DNA of 64,000 bases, from positions 6,448,001-6,512,000 of the forward strand of contig CM057136.1 in the NCBI GenBank assembly GCA_029964075.1. The letters run 5' to 3'. The notes below the pieces were generated by a model. It was not told the DNA's origin. It saw only the letters and a list, made by a program, of their open reading frames with translations, and did no database searches. The DNA comes from Patiria pectinifera (lineage: Eukaryota > Echinodermata > Asteroidea > Valvatida > Asterinidae). Shown piece by piece: positions 25,213 through 35,970 of the stretch. The position numbers and the translations under genes are program-made. Each line of letters starts with the position of its first letter. Positions within the stretch are counted from its first letter, which is position 1.

Positions 25213-28200
25213 CTTCTTTTTTGTGGGGGGGGGGGGGGGGCAAGTGCCCCCCCTTGCCCCCCCCCCCCTCGCGACGCCCATGACCTTAACATTTGCATCC
25301 TTAAGATGACGCCACGTGACTCATGATGATGTCATTACGACGACACCCTTCGGTACACAAGTTCACTGTAGGGTTTTACATAGGTTTAGTTTTAAAAGAA
25401 AACGATATATTTTTAGGTCAGATTTTCAGAGGAATCCGACTTGATTTTAGGTCAAAAGTGCCTGCCTGTGACAATGTGTAACAAGAAGCTACGGCGAAAG
25501 TGCATAAGTACCATCTGCGCAATCAATTACTAAATCCCCTTCATTCAACTTTTGGTCAAAGTTATGCAGGCCCTTAAACTAGCAAATGACAACTGTTTAT
25601 GAAACAAAAGCCACAAGCCTGATTCGTTGCTGGTCAGCAATAGGTCTTTCTTCGAATCAGAATTTTGTTGAATATCAAAATTTTGTCGTTAATAGGCAAA
25701 ACAAAAAACCAACCTTGGTTGACGATATACTGACACACGTCTGGTCCTAATGTGTCGTAGAGTGGCACGATGACCATGGAATACATGTTACACGCTTGCT
25801 CGGTCACCACCCACTGGAATAATAACAGCAAATGTACAATTACATAATGAAATATATTACGATATAATATTAATATATGCAGTACAAGTAGTTATGAACC
25901 ATTTTTTGTAACATTCTAGTTTTTGTTATTGGCTTATGCTTGACTTGATATAAATTATCTTTAGCCAAAAACGATTGTCCAACAATAATCAGTCAATAAA
26001 CTGGTAATCAATATAACTGTCTTGGTGGTTCACAGCTCTGAACTATAGTTTCTGACACATTGAATCGTCGACATGATTCCATTGCGTATGCTTGTTATCA
26101 ACAGCGTCCTAATTCCTTTTGTCAATAACCATACATTTTTTAGCATTAGTTTAATCAACTGGTTTGATAAAATTGGACATACCTCTACCCTATTCTGCGA
26201 ATAAATGCCAATGAACGTCTCATTCCCAGCCGGTATGCCCTTCTCGATCATCCCCGAACCAAAATTCCTGGCACGTGTGTGAACCTTAGTGAAAAAAACA
26301 GAACCCATGAAAGCCACAATGTACACATTTATGATCACAAGAAATTATGACTTCGAGCGACATTATTGAAAATGTATGGTTTACTAAGAAGCATTATTTA
26401 ATGATTAATAGGCACACTCTACAATTTCATAGCCCAGTTTTGACAAAACATTTCTGGGAAGTAAATAAATGGAATTCTCATGAGCTGACTTATGCATTCT
26501 GAAGAAACGAAATGAGCCCATCTCTGTGCCACGAATCAGCCGAGTCCCAAGCTCAGAATATTTGGGGGCTATACAGTACCAGCTATAGCTAGCTAGCTGG
26601 TGTTCCCCCTAGCTAGCTATGAGAAGCGCCAGAAGAGTAACACACTAAAACATACACTTTTGATGCTGATGGTGTTTGCCAGGGGGGGGGGGGAATTGCT
26701 TGCCAGGCAGCGACCCCTCGCCAGTGTACTACGGCTTAAATACGGTTTTGCAGTGAAAGAATGCAATAACTGTAAATTATCCAAGACTGCGTTTGTTTGT
26801 AGTTATTAAATTATCGACATTTATTTATTTGGAATAACATCGAGATTTTTTAGACCGTGTTGAAAAAAGCTTCACTCAAAAACAAAAAGAAATTATCAAT
26901 CATTAGTAATTTCCTCTAAACGTGTTTCTCTCGAAACAGTACGGCCAATTTTCCTCATTTGACCAAACAAATGCTACTTGTTCTTAGCAGCACTTTTTTA
27001 TTGAAGCTTTGTAAAATAAGCCTACCTCATTGTATGTAATCCAGGAATAAGGACTGTCTGGTTCCGGTCTCCATCCTAAACACGGGTTGTTAGCTAACGG
27101 ACGGACAAAAAGGTAACATGGCATCATGGAAAGCCTGCTCGTTTTAAATGTCCTATCTAGTGACCGCTACTTGCTTCCACAATTTATTTTTGAAAGTAAA
27201 GCAGATCTCAGGATAGCCTATGGAATGTCTCCTTGCACAGAAAGGGTCTGTAAAATTCGAGCATATTCAGCGATTAATTATGCAAAACAAGACTGCGTCT
27301 TGACCTCGGATTCTGACCATTCGGCGGAAGCCTTCTTTTGGGTCTCCAGTAACCCGTTGTGTTACAAAAAAAAACCATGACAGCCAAATTGAACATCAAT
27401 GGCTCAGTCGCATGAAATTTGCATTGCTCACATGATCAGACGTTGGTTACGGAGAGAGCTCCGTTGGACAACGGGTGAGACGCAGACTATTACCTCATAA
27501 ATTTAATGAGCAAAGCCTACTCAAGACATTTTGTACCAAATATTCTGTGAAATTGTTCCACCTATAACGATTTCATTCAGAAGAAAACAATTATTGCAAT
27601 TGGATTTAAATAGCTGCCCGCGTTCAACCTGTTGCAAGTGTAATATATTGCAAGTGCATGATTATATTTTGTCTTTTTTTTCTATAAAAATGTACAGTTG
27701 CCACTCAGCTAAATCTTCTACAAGTTAGTTTTAAGTACTCTTATACTTAATATTTTGGCAAATGGTCCTACATACCTTTACGATAAAGATAGATTGAAAA
27801 CACTGAAAAGAACCCACTCATTGTAGACCTACGGTAGAACGTTGGAGCCCACTCACCAGAACTTTTCAATCCACGCATGAAACAGTCGTGGAGAGATTCC
27901 ACATCGTCGAAAAATTTTGAGATGAGTTTACCATCAGGGAGCAGTGAGGACACTCTCTCGTGTTCCGTTGTGCCCTATTCATTCGTAGAATAAGCAGAAA
28001 ACTGAAAACTTTACCAGTGAAAGAATCGAACGCAGTCAGCTTTGTGAGTTCCAAAATGAGTTTGGTAAAAGTAACCAAGGGTTACCATGACTGCGGTAAA
28101 AAATATTTGGAAACTCTTCGTCTTGTTTTCATATAAAATGATTAGGTCAATATATAGGTGTGTGACGGTAACAATCTTTCTCCAAAGTCACTAGCCTTAG

Positions 28201-30490
28201 TAATTCTAACATTTGCGCCCGACACTATACGTCAGTGTTGAAGTTTAGTCCATCACAAGTCCTTACAAGTCATCCAAGACCACTTTGAACGGGGGTGTGT
28301 CACAACAAATTTGTTGACAAACCATCCAGGTGATTAACAGGTAGAAATGATTTTTTCCCCGGAAACTCACTTTCCGTAGAACTGAAGGGGGGGGGGGGAG
28401 GCTGGACAACATCTTTCTATATAGGGAACGATTTTTGAAGCGGACTACCATGGACACTATCGGGCAACGGGGTGGCACTCTTTACCAGGCACATTTGCCG
28501 ACGGACGCACGACTTTGCCGAAAGGACACTTTGGCCAACAACAGTGCAAGCAACATGTATTCAAAGGAACTGTGACAAAATCATTCCTCTGTTTCTCTTG
28601 ACCAGACTTGTAAATTGACCTGTGATTCATTGAGACTCACTTTTGATTGGCTTGTGATTGATTGACAACAACACTACATTAAGTGGCGATTCTTTATACC
28701 TCCTTGTCATGCCTTTAAAACGGGGTGGGTCTCTGGAATGACGTCACGGATCGATTCAAAAATCGACCGTGTGTACGTCCTTACCCTTCTTGTCGTGCCT
28801 TTAAAAACCATAAGGGTGGGAAATCTCGCCCCATGGTCAAAAAGTGGTAGCGGTATGTTAGTAGTGAGTTGTGCGTATTTGACCTCGTTTTCCGGTGGAG
28901 GATTATGATCCTCATCGAGGATCATATCGATACCAGATGAGATCATAAAACGGGGCGTGTCTCTGGCGTAGTGACGTCAAAGATCGATGGACAAATCGAT
29001 CGTGGGAATTAGCGTTGAATGAGTATAATTGGTTACACAAAAGAAAGGGTATAGCACATAGCAGGCGCACTTTTCAAGTGTGTTTTTGTATGCCGGTTCC
29101 CGATGAGGAGGCAAATATACACATAAATTATGTGTATATTGGATGCCTATTCAGTACAGGCCTTTCATAGCATTTAATTTGTTTTTCTTCTTCTTTTCTT
29201 TGCTTTTTATGCTTGATGATGTTGATTGGACCAACATTTAAAATTTCAATATCTGAAATAATGGAAATACCTCAATACCTTATTTCAAATAGGTGAACGG
29301 GTGTTGTGAAATTAGTAAATGTAACTTCATAAAAATATATGGAGGCGTTTGAGTTATAAAAGACGACAAAACAAAGAGATACGAGACACGTAAAATAAAC
29401 ACAGCATCTCACTTTACATTCTCATTTACAAGTTCGTGTCAACAGTATATTTTATTTCACACCACTCTTATTCAATAACAATTTAATGACTTCTATATAA
29501 CGATATTTTTGCGCTTTTGTTGCTCCCTTGATCATGTTTTGCTTGTTTCATTCTTTGTTCATTTTTGCTCATTGCTCATTTCTTGCTCTTTTCTTGCTTA
29601 TTTGCTCATTTCTTGCTCATTTCCTGATCAATTCGTGCTCATCTGCTCATTTGGCCGGCCATCCGCAAATCTCTTTTCACTGGTCAAAGAATGAGCATAG
29701 CAACAATTTGTGACTGGCCGGCGAAATGAGCAGATGAGCAAGAATTGATCAGGAAATGAGCAAGAAATGAGCAAATGAGCAAGAAAAGAGTAAAAGAACA
29801 AGTTAGCAAGAAAGACCAAGTGAGCAAGAAAAGAGCAAGAAATGAACAAATGAGCAACAATGAACAAGGAATGAAACGAGCAAAAAATGATCAAGTGAGC
29901 AAGAAAAGCGCAAGAATATCGTTATGAAGAAGTCATTTAATTGTCATTGATTTAGTGTGGTGTGAAATAAAATATACTGTTGACACGAACTTGTAAATGA
30001 GAATGTAAAACGTGATGCTGTGTTTATTTTTTGTGTCTCGTATCTCTTTGTTTAGTCGTCTTTAATAACTCATAGGCCTCTATATATTCACTACGCCAGA
30101 GACATACCCCGTTTTATGATCCTCGTCTGGGTTACCGAAACGATCCTCGATGAGGATCATGATCCTCCACCGGAAAACGAGGTCAAATACGCACTATACA
30201 CTACTTACTTTTCTGAAAATGGCAGGAAAGATACGTTGCATTTCCTTCTCCGTCACATTATAAAGCTAAGTATCCATCTTAGTATCCAAAATCGGGCTAG
30301 ACAAATTTCAACTTGCCCTTTACTTCTACTGCCTCTGTCTAAAGGGCAGCAGTGTATAGCCAAGGGATTGGTTGAGAAACTGAGAGGTATGCAATACGGT
30401 CCGTACCTCCACTTCCACCGACTGACATTTCAGATCCAACGTCTTTAGTCCAAGCTTGCGATGCTGTTCTAGCACTCCACTACTTGTCAT
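13700..30490 (-). CDS. ACSL: ACSL-A: long-chain-fatty-acid-CoA ligase (19 coding exons)
   Basis: The product activates long-chain fatty acids to acyl-CoA via an acyl-adenylate, normally at ER, mitochondrial or peroxisomal membranes. Coding exons, 5' to 3': 30407-30490, 27857-27974, 27026-27075, 26183-26284, 25714-25813, 24472-24644, 23187-23219, 22752-22889, 22203-22286, 21795-21929, 18640-18725, 18212-18263, 17576-17671, 17300-17461, 15714-15830, 15318-15461, 14664-14765, 14248-14319, 13700-13882. All join in phase with GT-AG borders and give 676 residues; human ACSL1 has 698. Visible motifs are the AMP P-loop [11 protein letters not shown] (232-242), the adenine motif EGYGQTE (420-426), the FACS signature from DGWLHTGD (497) and the linker DRKKHIFK (518-525). 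The sequence around [14 protein letters not shown] and [11 protein letters not shown] matches the ACSL1/5/6 group. The start has a good Kozak context (TTCACCATGA). Upstream lies a likely acceptor, so a 5'UTR exon probably sits at higher coordinates. ACSL-B is the tandem paralogue. Confidence 0.95.
16161..16600. repeat. Dispersed repeat family R1, copy in ACSL-A intron 15831-17299
   Basis: About 440 bp starting with a palindromic ccatggcaaaagccatgg and containing attttgaccaatcagcggg, cgaattgaccaatc and tttagtcctgatt. It ends near ggttgatactcagact. Three further copies lie at 27242-27492, 34343-34742 and 43310-43790. It is non-coding and could be a MITE or SINE. Confidence 0.75.
18990..19560. 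repeat. Degenerate tandem array rich in TGACGTCA (CRE-like) motifs
   Basis: About four units of roughly 135 bp repeat the order TGACGTCA-rich block, acataccaa-tttcaacc, aatcggacc and tgcagatataggcc. Related sequence continues at 19790-19880 and 20255-20390. The array lies in ACSL-A intron 18726-21794, and the ACSL-B counterpart lacks it. Confidence 0.75.
19888..20255 (+). repeat. tRNA-derived SINE
   Basis: The 5' part has pol III box A (tggcctcgtggttaaggg) and box B (ggttcgagtcc). It is followed by a body with ggcaaggcactttgtcaatc and ttaatgggtacc, and a tail gcgctttataaataccc. It is inserted in the TGACGTCA repeat array in an ACSL-A intron. It is a SINE and not a working tRNA gene. Confidence 0.8.
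21100..21731 (-). mobile_element. LINE fragment: AP endonuclease domain, L1/Tx1-like
   Basis: Minus-strand translation gives [57 protein letters not shown] and [19 protein letters not shown]. These are the GDFN, F-T-W, DR-Y and SDH endonuclease blocks, then the GYW-FN and WW-K region typical of L1/Tx1-type LINEs. The fragment is 5'-truncated, with an in-frame stop just before the SDH block and a frame change after YWHFN. No reverse transcriptase is seen. It lies in the ACSL-A intron about 60 bp from exon 21795-21929; ACSL-B lacks it. Confidence 0.85.
22752..22889 (-). CDS. ACSL: ACSL-A exon 8: ATP/AMP-binding P-loop
   Basis: This 46-residue exon holds the P-loop [18 protein letters not shown] of the adenylate-forming superfamily. 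Shortly after it, ACSL-A reads [11 protein letters not shown] where ACSL-B reads GMFTFAG. ACSL-A therefore has four extra residues from a 12-bp tandem duplication of GGCGGAATGTTC-like sequence. The borders are ag|CCTCC and GGG|gttagt. Confidence 0.95.
23360..23890. repeat. TGACGTCA-containing dispersed repeat in ACSL-A intron
   Basis: It contains tgatgacgtcatcatgacgtc near 23746 and related stretches, similar in style to 18990-19560. It is non-coding. Confidence 0.5.
24996..25282. mobile_element. hAT-type MITE, 287 bp, homopolymer core
   Basis: Ends catgggcgtcgcca and the inverted tcgcgacgcccatg are flanked by a perfect 8-bp duplication ACCTTAAC (24988-24995 and 25283-25290), which is the hAT hallmark. 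The body is mostly T-, G- and C-runs. It is inserted in an older TGACGTCA-type repeat within an ACSL-A intron. Confidence 0.85.
27242..27492. repeat. Dispersed repeat family R1, shortened copy in ACSL-A intron 2
   Basis: It shares tcagcgattaattatgcaaaa, the ctgaccattcggcg region and the end caacgggtgagacgcagact with the other R1 copies. The middle is missing or diverged. Confidence 0.6.
28860..30210. mobile_element. Fold-back element in ACSL-A intron 1
   Basis: The outer arms (about 28865-28975 and 30090-30205) carry the inverted partners gtgcgtatttgacctcg and cgaggtcaaatacgcac. The inner arms (about 29335-29640 and 29715-30085) share ttacaagttcgtgtcaacag and its inverse plus tandem gctcatttcttgctcat units. 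A stretch at about 28985-29335 has no partner. Open frames across it are repeat products. Confidence 0.8.
30407..30490 (-). CDS. ACSL: ACSL-A first coding exon (28 residues, no membrane anchor)
   Basis: This exon reads [20 protein letters not shown] then KCQSVEVE before a gtacgg donor. The end resembles the LDLSMQSVEVAG stretch of vertebrate ACSL1, which supports its assignment. It contains no hydrophobic segment, whereas vertebrate ACSL1/5/6 start with a membrane anchor. The open frame continues upstream for 23 codons, but a tacag acceptor 29 nt before the ATG suggests that part is intron. An alternative first exon with an anchor could exist further upstream. Confidence 0.8.
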
Positions 30491-31939
30491 GGTGAACGAT
30501 AGTTTGTCTGTGATATATCCTGTACCAAAACAGTGAATTGTGTTTGTTTTTTTCCCCATGCATCACCATCAGAGCATCCTATGTTGAGGATGTACAAAAT
30601 GGTGGTGAGTAGAGGATAACAGGCGCGGTTTCTTTAGTAATACATACAATCATAACCAAACTATTTTAAATATTATGAACAACATTTCCAAACATTAAAA
30701 ACGGAGACTGCAAAATATCCTTCTTGATAGGATCAAGCATTCTTTGAAACCGTTGCTCCTACTGTGCTGTCAATTTTAAAAAGGAATTTATAATTATTCC
30801 CTCGTGTTATGGGCCAAATACTGCTCCCAACTGACCAAATTTAGTTCCATTTGCAATTGGCTATCCGTGTATGAGATTTTCTGAGTTAACAACTGGGAAA
30901 CATACTTCAAAACGGTGCAAGTTCAAATGTATTGTATCAAGCATGGTCGCAGGGTGACGAGTTTTCGAAGCCGCGAGCTAGGTGACTGGAGTTCACCCGA
31001 AGTTGGGGTTGAAGTCACAGTCGGCGCACTATAAATAGATATCAAGCTTCCGGAATACGAGTCTGGTTCCCTGACCTGACAATTTCCCCCGACACCCGGA
31101 CGTCTAAATTGTAGGTCAGGCAGCCTCTGCGGCTAAAAATGACGACATTGATGGCCCTTTTTCAAAGCTCGGCTTCGTTTCCGAATTCACTTTATCACTT
31201 AATTATAGCTATTAATTATGTTCCGATCATTTTTTTTTTAACCATTACCTGCTTCATATGTCATACAATTTGATATTTTTGTAAGAAAACATTGACGAAG
31301 GTTGACCCGTAATTGTAACTGTTAGGGACCCAAATGTCATCTTAGCAGGCGAAGCCAAAAAGGAGACCACGCTGAGTTTTGGAAAATCCCGCTACGTTAC
31401 CCGCTCAAATAGCCGATTCCGTCCTTTAATCGGTCACATGATGACCAGTCAAATAATGTGAATGTCAACCATTTGCAATGGATGCGTAAACATCAAACAT
31501 GTTTGATATCATCCGGTCGCCCGGTAATTTTCAGCGCACACTCAGGGAGGGGAATGGTGGCAATGGCTTTTCCTAGAAATGGAACTGTAACATGAACCCT
31601 AACTCCCTGGGGTGTACGTGTAAAAAAATGTATTAAAATTTGAGGATTCAGGACTTATAAGGGTCAAATGAAAGGCTATATATTTGGAAAAAAAGAGGTT
31701 TTGCTATTTTAGGGCCGTCATACACGAGACAATTTTCCATTCAACTTGTTCCAGGCAAACTAAAAGAAGAAATCTACACACAAGTCATAGCATAGTCCAT
31801 GGTCTGCATGGGAAATTTCCCGTTGGGAAAGTGCACTCTGTGTTTGCAGATTAAATTTTTAAACTCTAAAACATTTTGTTACCTTCACATTTTATGTGGA
31901 AATTGCATAGCACCACTCAATTTCCTTCTCTGCACTTCA
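30491..31939. other. Upstream of ACSL-A: 5'UTR/promoter zone, no exon defined
   Basis: A 5'UTR exon and promoter of ACSL-A are expected upstream of 30520, but I cannot place them. A tctggttccctgacct segment at 31064 recurs at about 55629. No other gene is seen. Confidence 0.4.
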
Positions 31940-32433
31940 GGCCCACTCTAAACGTCGAACTTCTGCCGTGTCGAATTCAAATGATGGCCCAAAAATTGAC
32001 ATTATTTGAATTCGACACGGCAAAAATTCGACGTTTAGAGCAACTGCCGACCTTCTGCCGTAGGTTCGGCAAGGCTTGCCGCTCAAAACGGCAGAAGAGC
32101 GTCAGTGCTCTAAACGTCGCATTTCTGCCGTGTCAAATTCAAATTGCACATCCCAATTCAGAAACACAGTGGTCTCGTTTCAAAACGCGCATGTGCATAG
32201 CCCGCCCGCCGGGCCAGCTGTTTTCAGTTCAGCATTAAAACAAGATGGTGGCGCCCATGAAAGTTTCGTGGAGTGACGAGGATCTTCTGTCTGAAGGTCA
32301 TTCATCTTAAATGACCGAATTACGTTCGGCAGAAAAGCGGCGTTTTAGGGCAACTGCCGCACCTCTGTGGCTTTTTTGTCGAATGCAATGAATTGAATGC
32401 GACACGGCAGAGTTTCGACGTTTAGAGCGGGCC
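31940..32433. mobile_element. Composite TIR element with four alternating termini
   Basis: Ends ggcccactctaaacgtcga and the inverted tcgacgtttagagcgggcc are flanked by TCA (31937-31939 and 32434-32436). Inside, ctctaaacgtcg and cgacgttta termini recur in left-right-left-right order, each next to the gccgtgtcgaattcaa motif. This suggests two elements in tandem or one inside the other. Confidence 0.7.
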
Positions 32434-33674
32434 TCAGCTAGACCCATTAATGTGTCTCAAATAGGAACGGGGTCATACTGGCCTTCCTCCGGATAATTGA
32501 GACACGTGCTGTTGATAGGCTTTGTGTGAGGAATTAAAGTTGTCTCTATGGAAATCGAAATCGGGAATGGTTTGTCCACTTCATATTGACTATGGCGGAT
32601 ACTTACCTAGTTAATAACCATGGAAAATCAAAAGGTCAAGTGTAGAAGACCTGTATCCCCAAGAAAAATACTGCATTTTTTGTTGACCTCACTTAAAATT
32701 TCGCCTGAAAACTACAGGATAACAGGACATATACAGAAGCATAATTTATCATCTTCAATAGTGACTTTCAAGTGCAAATAGAAAACAGTCACGATTTTGC
32801 TTTTCTTGAAGGCAACATTCCTTAAATGTAGGCTATCTCCAGCGTGTGGCCATCACTATCAGAGAGGAAGCCCAGTACTTGAGCCACATTCATGGTGCCA
32901 ACTACGAAGGAAGTTCAGTACTATTGGGGGCACATTTATGGGGGCTATCTTTAGTTAAACATATCGTGGTATTATCAGCAGCAGTAGTGCATTATAGATA
33001 TTAAGAGATTGGCTGGTCATGATCAGAAACGGGCAAGGTCAACTCGTACCAAGGTCAACTCATACCTCAAATTTGCACAAAGTAAACTCTTTGCAGTTAT
33101 ATCACACGCCTGAATAATGTTTGATGGATCTCTGAAAACTAACATTTGCTTACCAACGTAGAGTACAACTTACGGCTAGAGTGGTCATAATTATATGAGT
33201 CAGTCACTTACCCAACTCTCACAGAAACTAAAATTACATTGGTATTTGGAGGTGCTCAGTTTCAACAGCAACAGTGGATTCCACGCACAAGGAAACACTC
33301 TCGCTTACAGACCACTATTCATCGTAGTAGTTAGCGCACACCTCGCACAGATAAAATCAGATTGAAAGTCAACCAAGTTGAAAGGAGGGTTATACTCTGG
33401 CTGAAGCTACACGACCCGAATTCCCCTGATGAATAGAGACACAGTTAAATGATTCCACAGAACCGTGCCACGTACTATATATCCATGTAGGAAACATTGA
33501 ACTCTGTCTCTATTCAACTGCAGCCAACTGGAATGTCCCTACCAACCCCTGGTCCACATTGTCAGATGGCAAATTATTTCCCCCCCCCCAAACAACAAGG
33601 TATGGATGGTTGTTCAGCGCCCTCTATGTACGATACTTTTATCATCATACCACATATGTCATGAATTACGGAGT

Positions 33675-33755
33675 GCTGTCGAACTCTCCAATGCCTCAGC
33701 TGGAAAATGCCCTGGTCTTGTGATCGGAGGGTGTGAGTTCGAAACCAACCGTTTC
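33675..33755 (+). repeat. tRNA-like SINE head
   Basis: Box A-like tgcctcagctgg and box B-like gagttcgaaacc occur at tRNA-like spacing in non-coding DNA. There is no good acceptor stem, so I call it a SINE head and not a tRNA gene. Confidence 0.5.
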
Positions 33756-34178
33756 CATTTTTATCTCTTTTCTAATTTGCAGCTTTGGAGGATTTTTTTT
33801 TCATTAAAGGGAAACAAAGTCCGAATTTCATTAGGTTCGAATTCATATCTTTTTTTCTTTTGCATATTTCCCCCCATGTTTTTAGAGAAGTAAAATCCAA
33901 AAAACCTGATAGCGTACACCCCATTTGCTTATGCCGTTTGAGGAAAAAAAAACGGGGCCAGGTGTGCTGGTCAATCCATTCAGCTGCAGCCAACCAGATC
34001 TGGAATGCCCACACCAACCCTGGGTCCAGCTGGCCAGATGTAGATGTCTCGCCTTAGTTCACCAGTCGAATTCGTCACCTCTAACCTACTACAGTAACAA
34101 TTGGAAATCTTGGACCAGTGCTGAAAGCGGAACTAGCTCCTTTTACTACGAAGTGCCATCGGGTGACCTCAGGCAGCG

Positions 34179-34284
34179 TAGCCTTTAGTCAAGGCCCACG
34201 CGTCTTGATCCGGACACGTGACGCGCCTCGGATGCTGGCACGTAAAAAGACTATCCAGCGAGCGTGGGCCTTGACTAAAGGCTA
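34179..34284. mobile_element. Very short hairpin MITE, 106 bp
   Basis: Arms tagcctttagtcaaggccca and the inverse at 34262-34284 pair almost perfectly. The flanks caggcagcg (34170-34178) and caggtagcg (34285-34293) are a 9-bp duplication with one mismatch. Confidence 0.7.
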
Positions 34285-34342
34285 CAGGTAGCGGTGCGCG
34301 TAGCTCAATTCAATCGTCGCCCCAAGCCCCCCCCCTCCCCAG

Positions 34343-34742
34343 TCTATGCCATGGTCTATTTATGCGTGAACAGATTCGCTGATTAACTAGGCAAGACCCC
34401 TCCTCTTTTCCTCTTCATTTTGACCAATCAGCGGGCGCTTTCTATATTGGGTCTTCGGTCATTCAACCGTTGTGCGTTATAGACAAGGGATACAAACAAT
34501 TGTGTCACGCACTCTGTATCATGTTACGCGGTGTCACGCCTGGCTGTTGTTGTATTACAAAACACTGCATTCGAATTGACCAATCAAACCATTTAGTCCT
34601 GATTAAGGAATGAAATGACGTTACGACATTTAAGTCAACTCCGATTAGCTGGCGCGCGTCTTGCATAATATCTGCATGTCTAGACATATCAGACGTTATA
34701 CAGGACTTGGCTCCGAGGATAACGAGTGATACACAGACTCCC
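34343..34742. repeat. Dispersed repeat family R1, intergenic copy
   Basis: It carries ttttgaccaatcagcgggcg, attcgaattgaccaatcaa and the end ataacgagtgatacacagac, as in the other copies. Confidence 0.75.
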
Positions 34743-35245
34743 CCCATCCCCACCCCCACTGGAAATTGTCAAATCGGAGAAATTCAACATTTATGATTAG
34801 CGGGTTTAACCGAATGTGTTTTGTTAATTCACATTGTTAATTAAGTATTGCGAAAACCCTGTTTTTCGCGGAAGTCTAGAACAAAGATGGCGGAGTTTGG
34901 CCTCATTCAGTGCAGGAGCAGAAACGATTAATAATGACATTGAACGTGTTAAAGAGTGGTCTTGTAAACAATATGTTTGCCAATTTTAAAGCTGTTTTAT
35001 TATGTTCAACTATTTTGTTATAAAATCATCTAATTGTCCCGTCTTTTCATTCGGCGTTTTGATCAGACGGCTGCCATGCTGCACGCGATTTTTTTTCTTA
35101 CGTCGGTTGCTCAAATGTCATCCATAATTCAGTTTGTCGTCGATATCATTGCAAGACACTTAGGTTCTCGTTCTCTTTTTTTCCCTGAACATAAAATTAT
35201 CTCAACGATAAATTCAGGTAAGAAAAAAAGTCAAAATTGCGGGTA

Positions 35246-35452
35246 ACACCATAGGGAAAGAAATCTCTTCTTGGAGGAAGTGTGGTTCTGAAAAGAACCG
35301 GTTGGTTGAGTGTAGAACTGGACGTTTCGGGACAGTGTGCTCGTCCTCAGAAGGGTGAGATACAAAAGTGAGTCACCCTCCTGAGGACGGACAGATCCGA
35401 AACGTCAAAAACCACACTTCTTCCAAGAAGATATTTCTTTCCACATGGTGGA
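35246..35452. mobile_element. Inverted-repeat element, about 200 bp
   Basis: The left arm ggaaagaaatctcttcttgg and the right arm ccaagaagatatttctttcc are inverted partners. Inner segments with cctcagaagggtga and caccctcctgagg also pair. Confidence 0.65.
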
Positions 35453-35533
35453 ATTGGTTTCTTAACCGCAATTTTGTCATCCGCCATGCACAGCTTCAAG
35501 TGATTATATAGAAAAAAAAGTCGATGAAAATGA

Positions 35534-35612
35534 GCAGCGACGACGTGAATTCGAACCAAGGATCTTTGTATCCATAGCTCATCACGCTATCCACTAGGCT
35601 ACTGTGATGTAC
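35534..35612 (-). repeat. tRNA-like SINE head
   Basis: On the minus strand, tagcctagtggatagcg (box A) and ggttcgaattc (box B) are spaced as in a tRNA. The flanks show no mature tRNA fold, so it is a tRNA-derived repeat. Confidence 0.55.
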
Positions 35613-35970
35613 CTCGATGATAAACGTACTTTAAAATGCTTTAAAGATAACTGATTGACTAAATAACAACAACACTCTTGATATCATTGTCCTGATTCAT
35701 GAATAAATATACTGGCCCGATCAAGACTATTGAATTACTCATGACTTTAGAGCAACCCACCCACGGAAAAAGAAATTCGCATGCTGCACTCAACACACAC
35801 TTTGGCGATCGTATTCGGCAACCAGAGAAAAATGTTTGCAGGTCCCTCGACAACGGGGTTTCGAATACACCCAAAATGTCTGTCTAACGGTAATTTGAGC
35901 TTGTTTCATTCAAAATAAAATATTACGTAAACCTTACAAATCGACCGTAGCAACCGTATGGCTGCACAGA

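Noticed and set aside
24961-25326. Open frames on both strands around 25 kb
   Set aside because: They read through homopolymer runs of the hAT MITE.
29509-29894. Open frames with repeated Ser, Phe, Leu and Cys near 29.5-29.9 kb
   Set aside because: They are translations of tandem gctcattt units in the fold-back, mirrored on the two strands.
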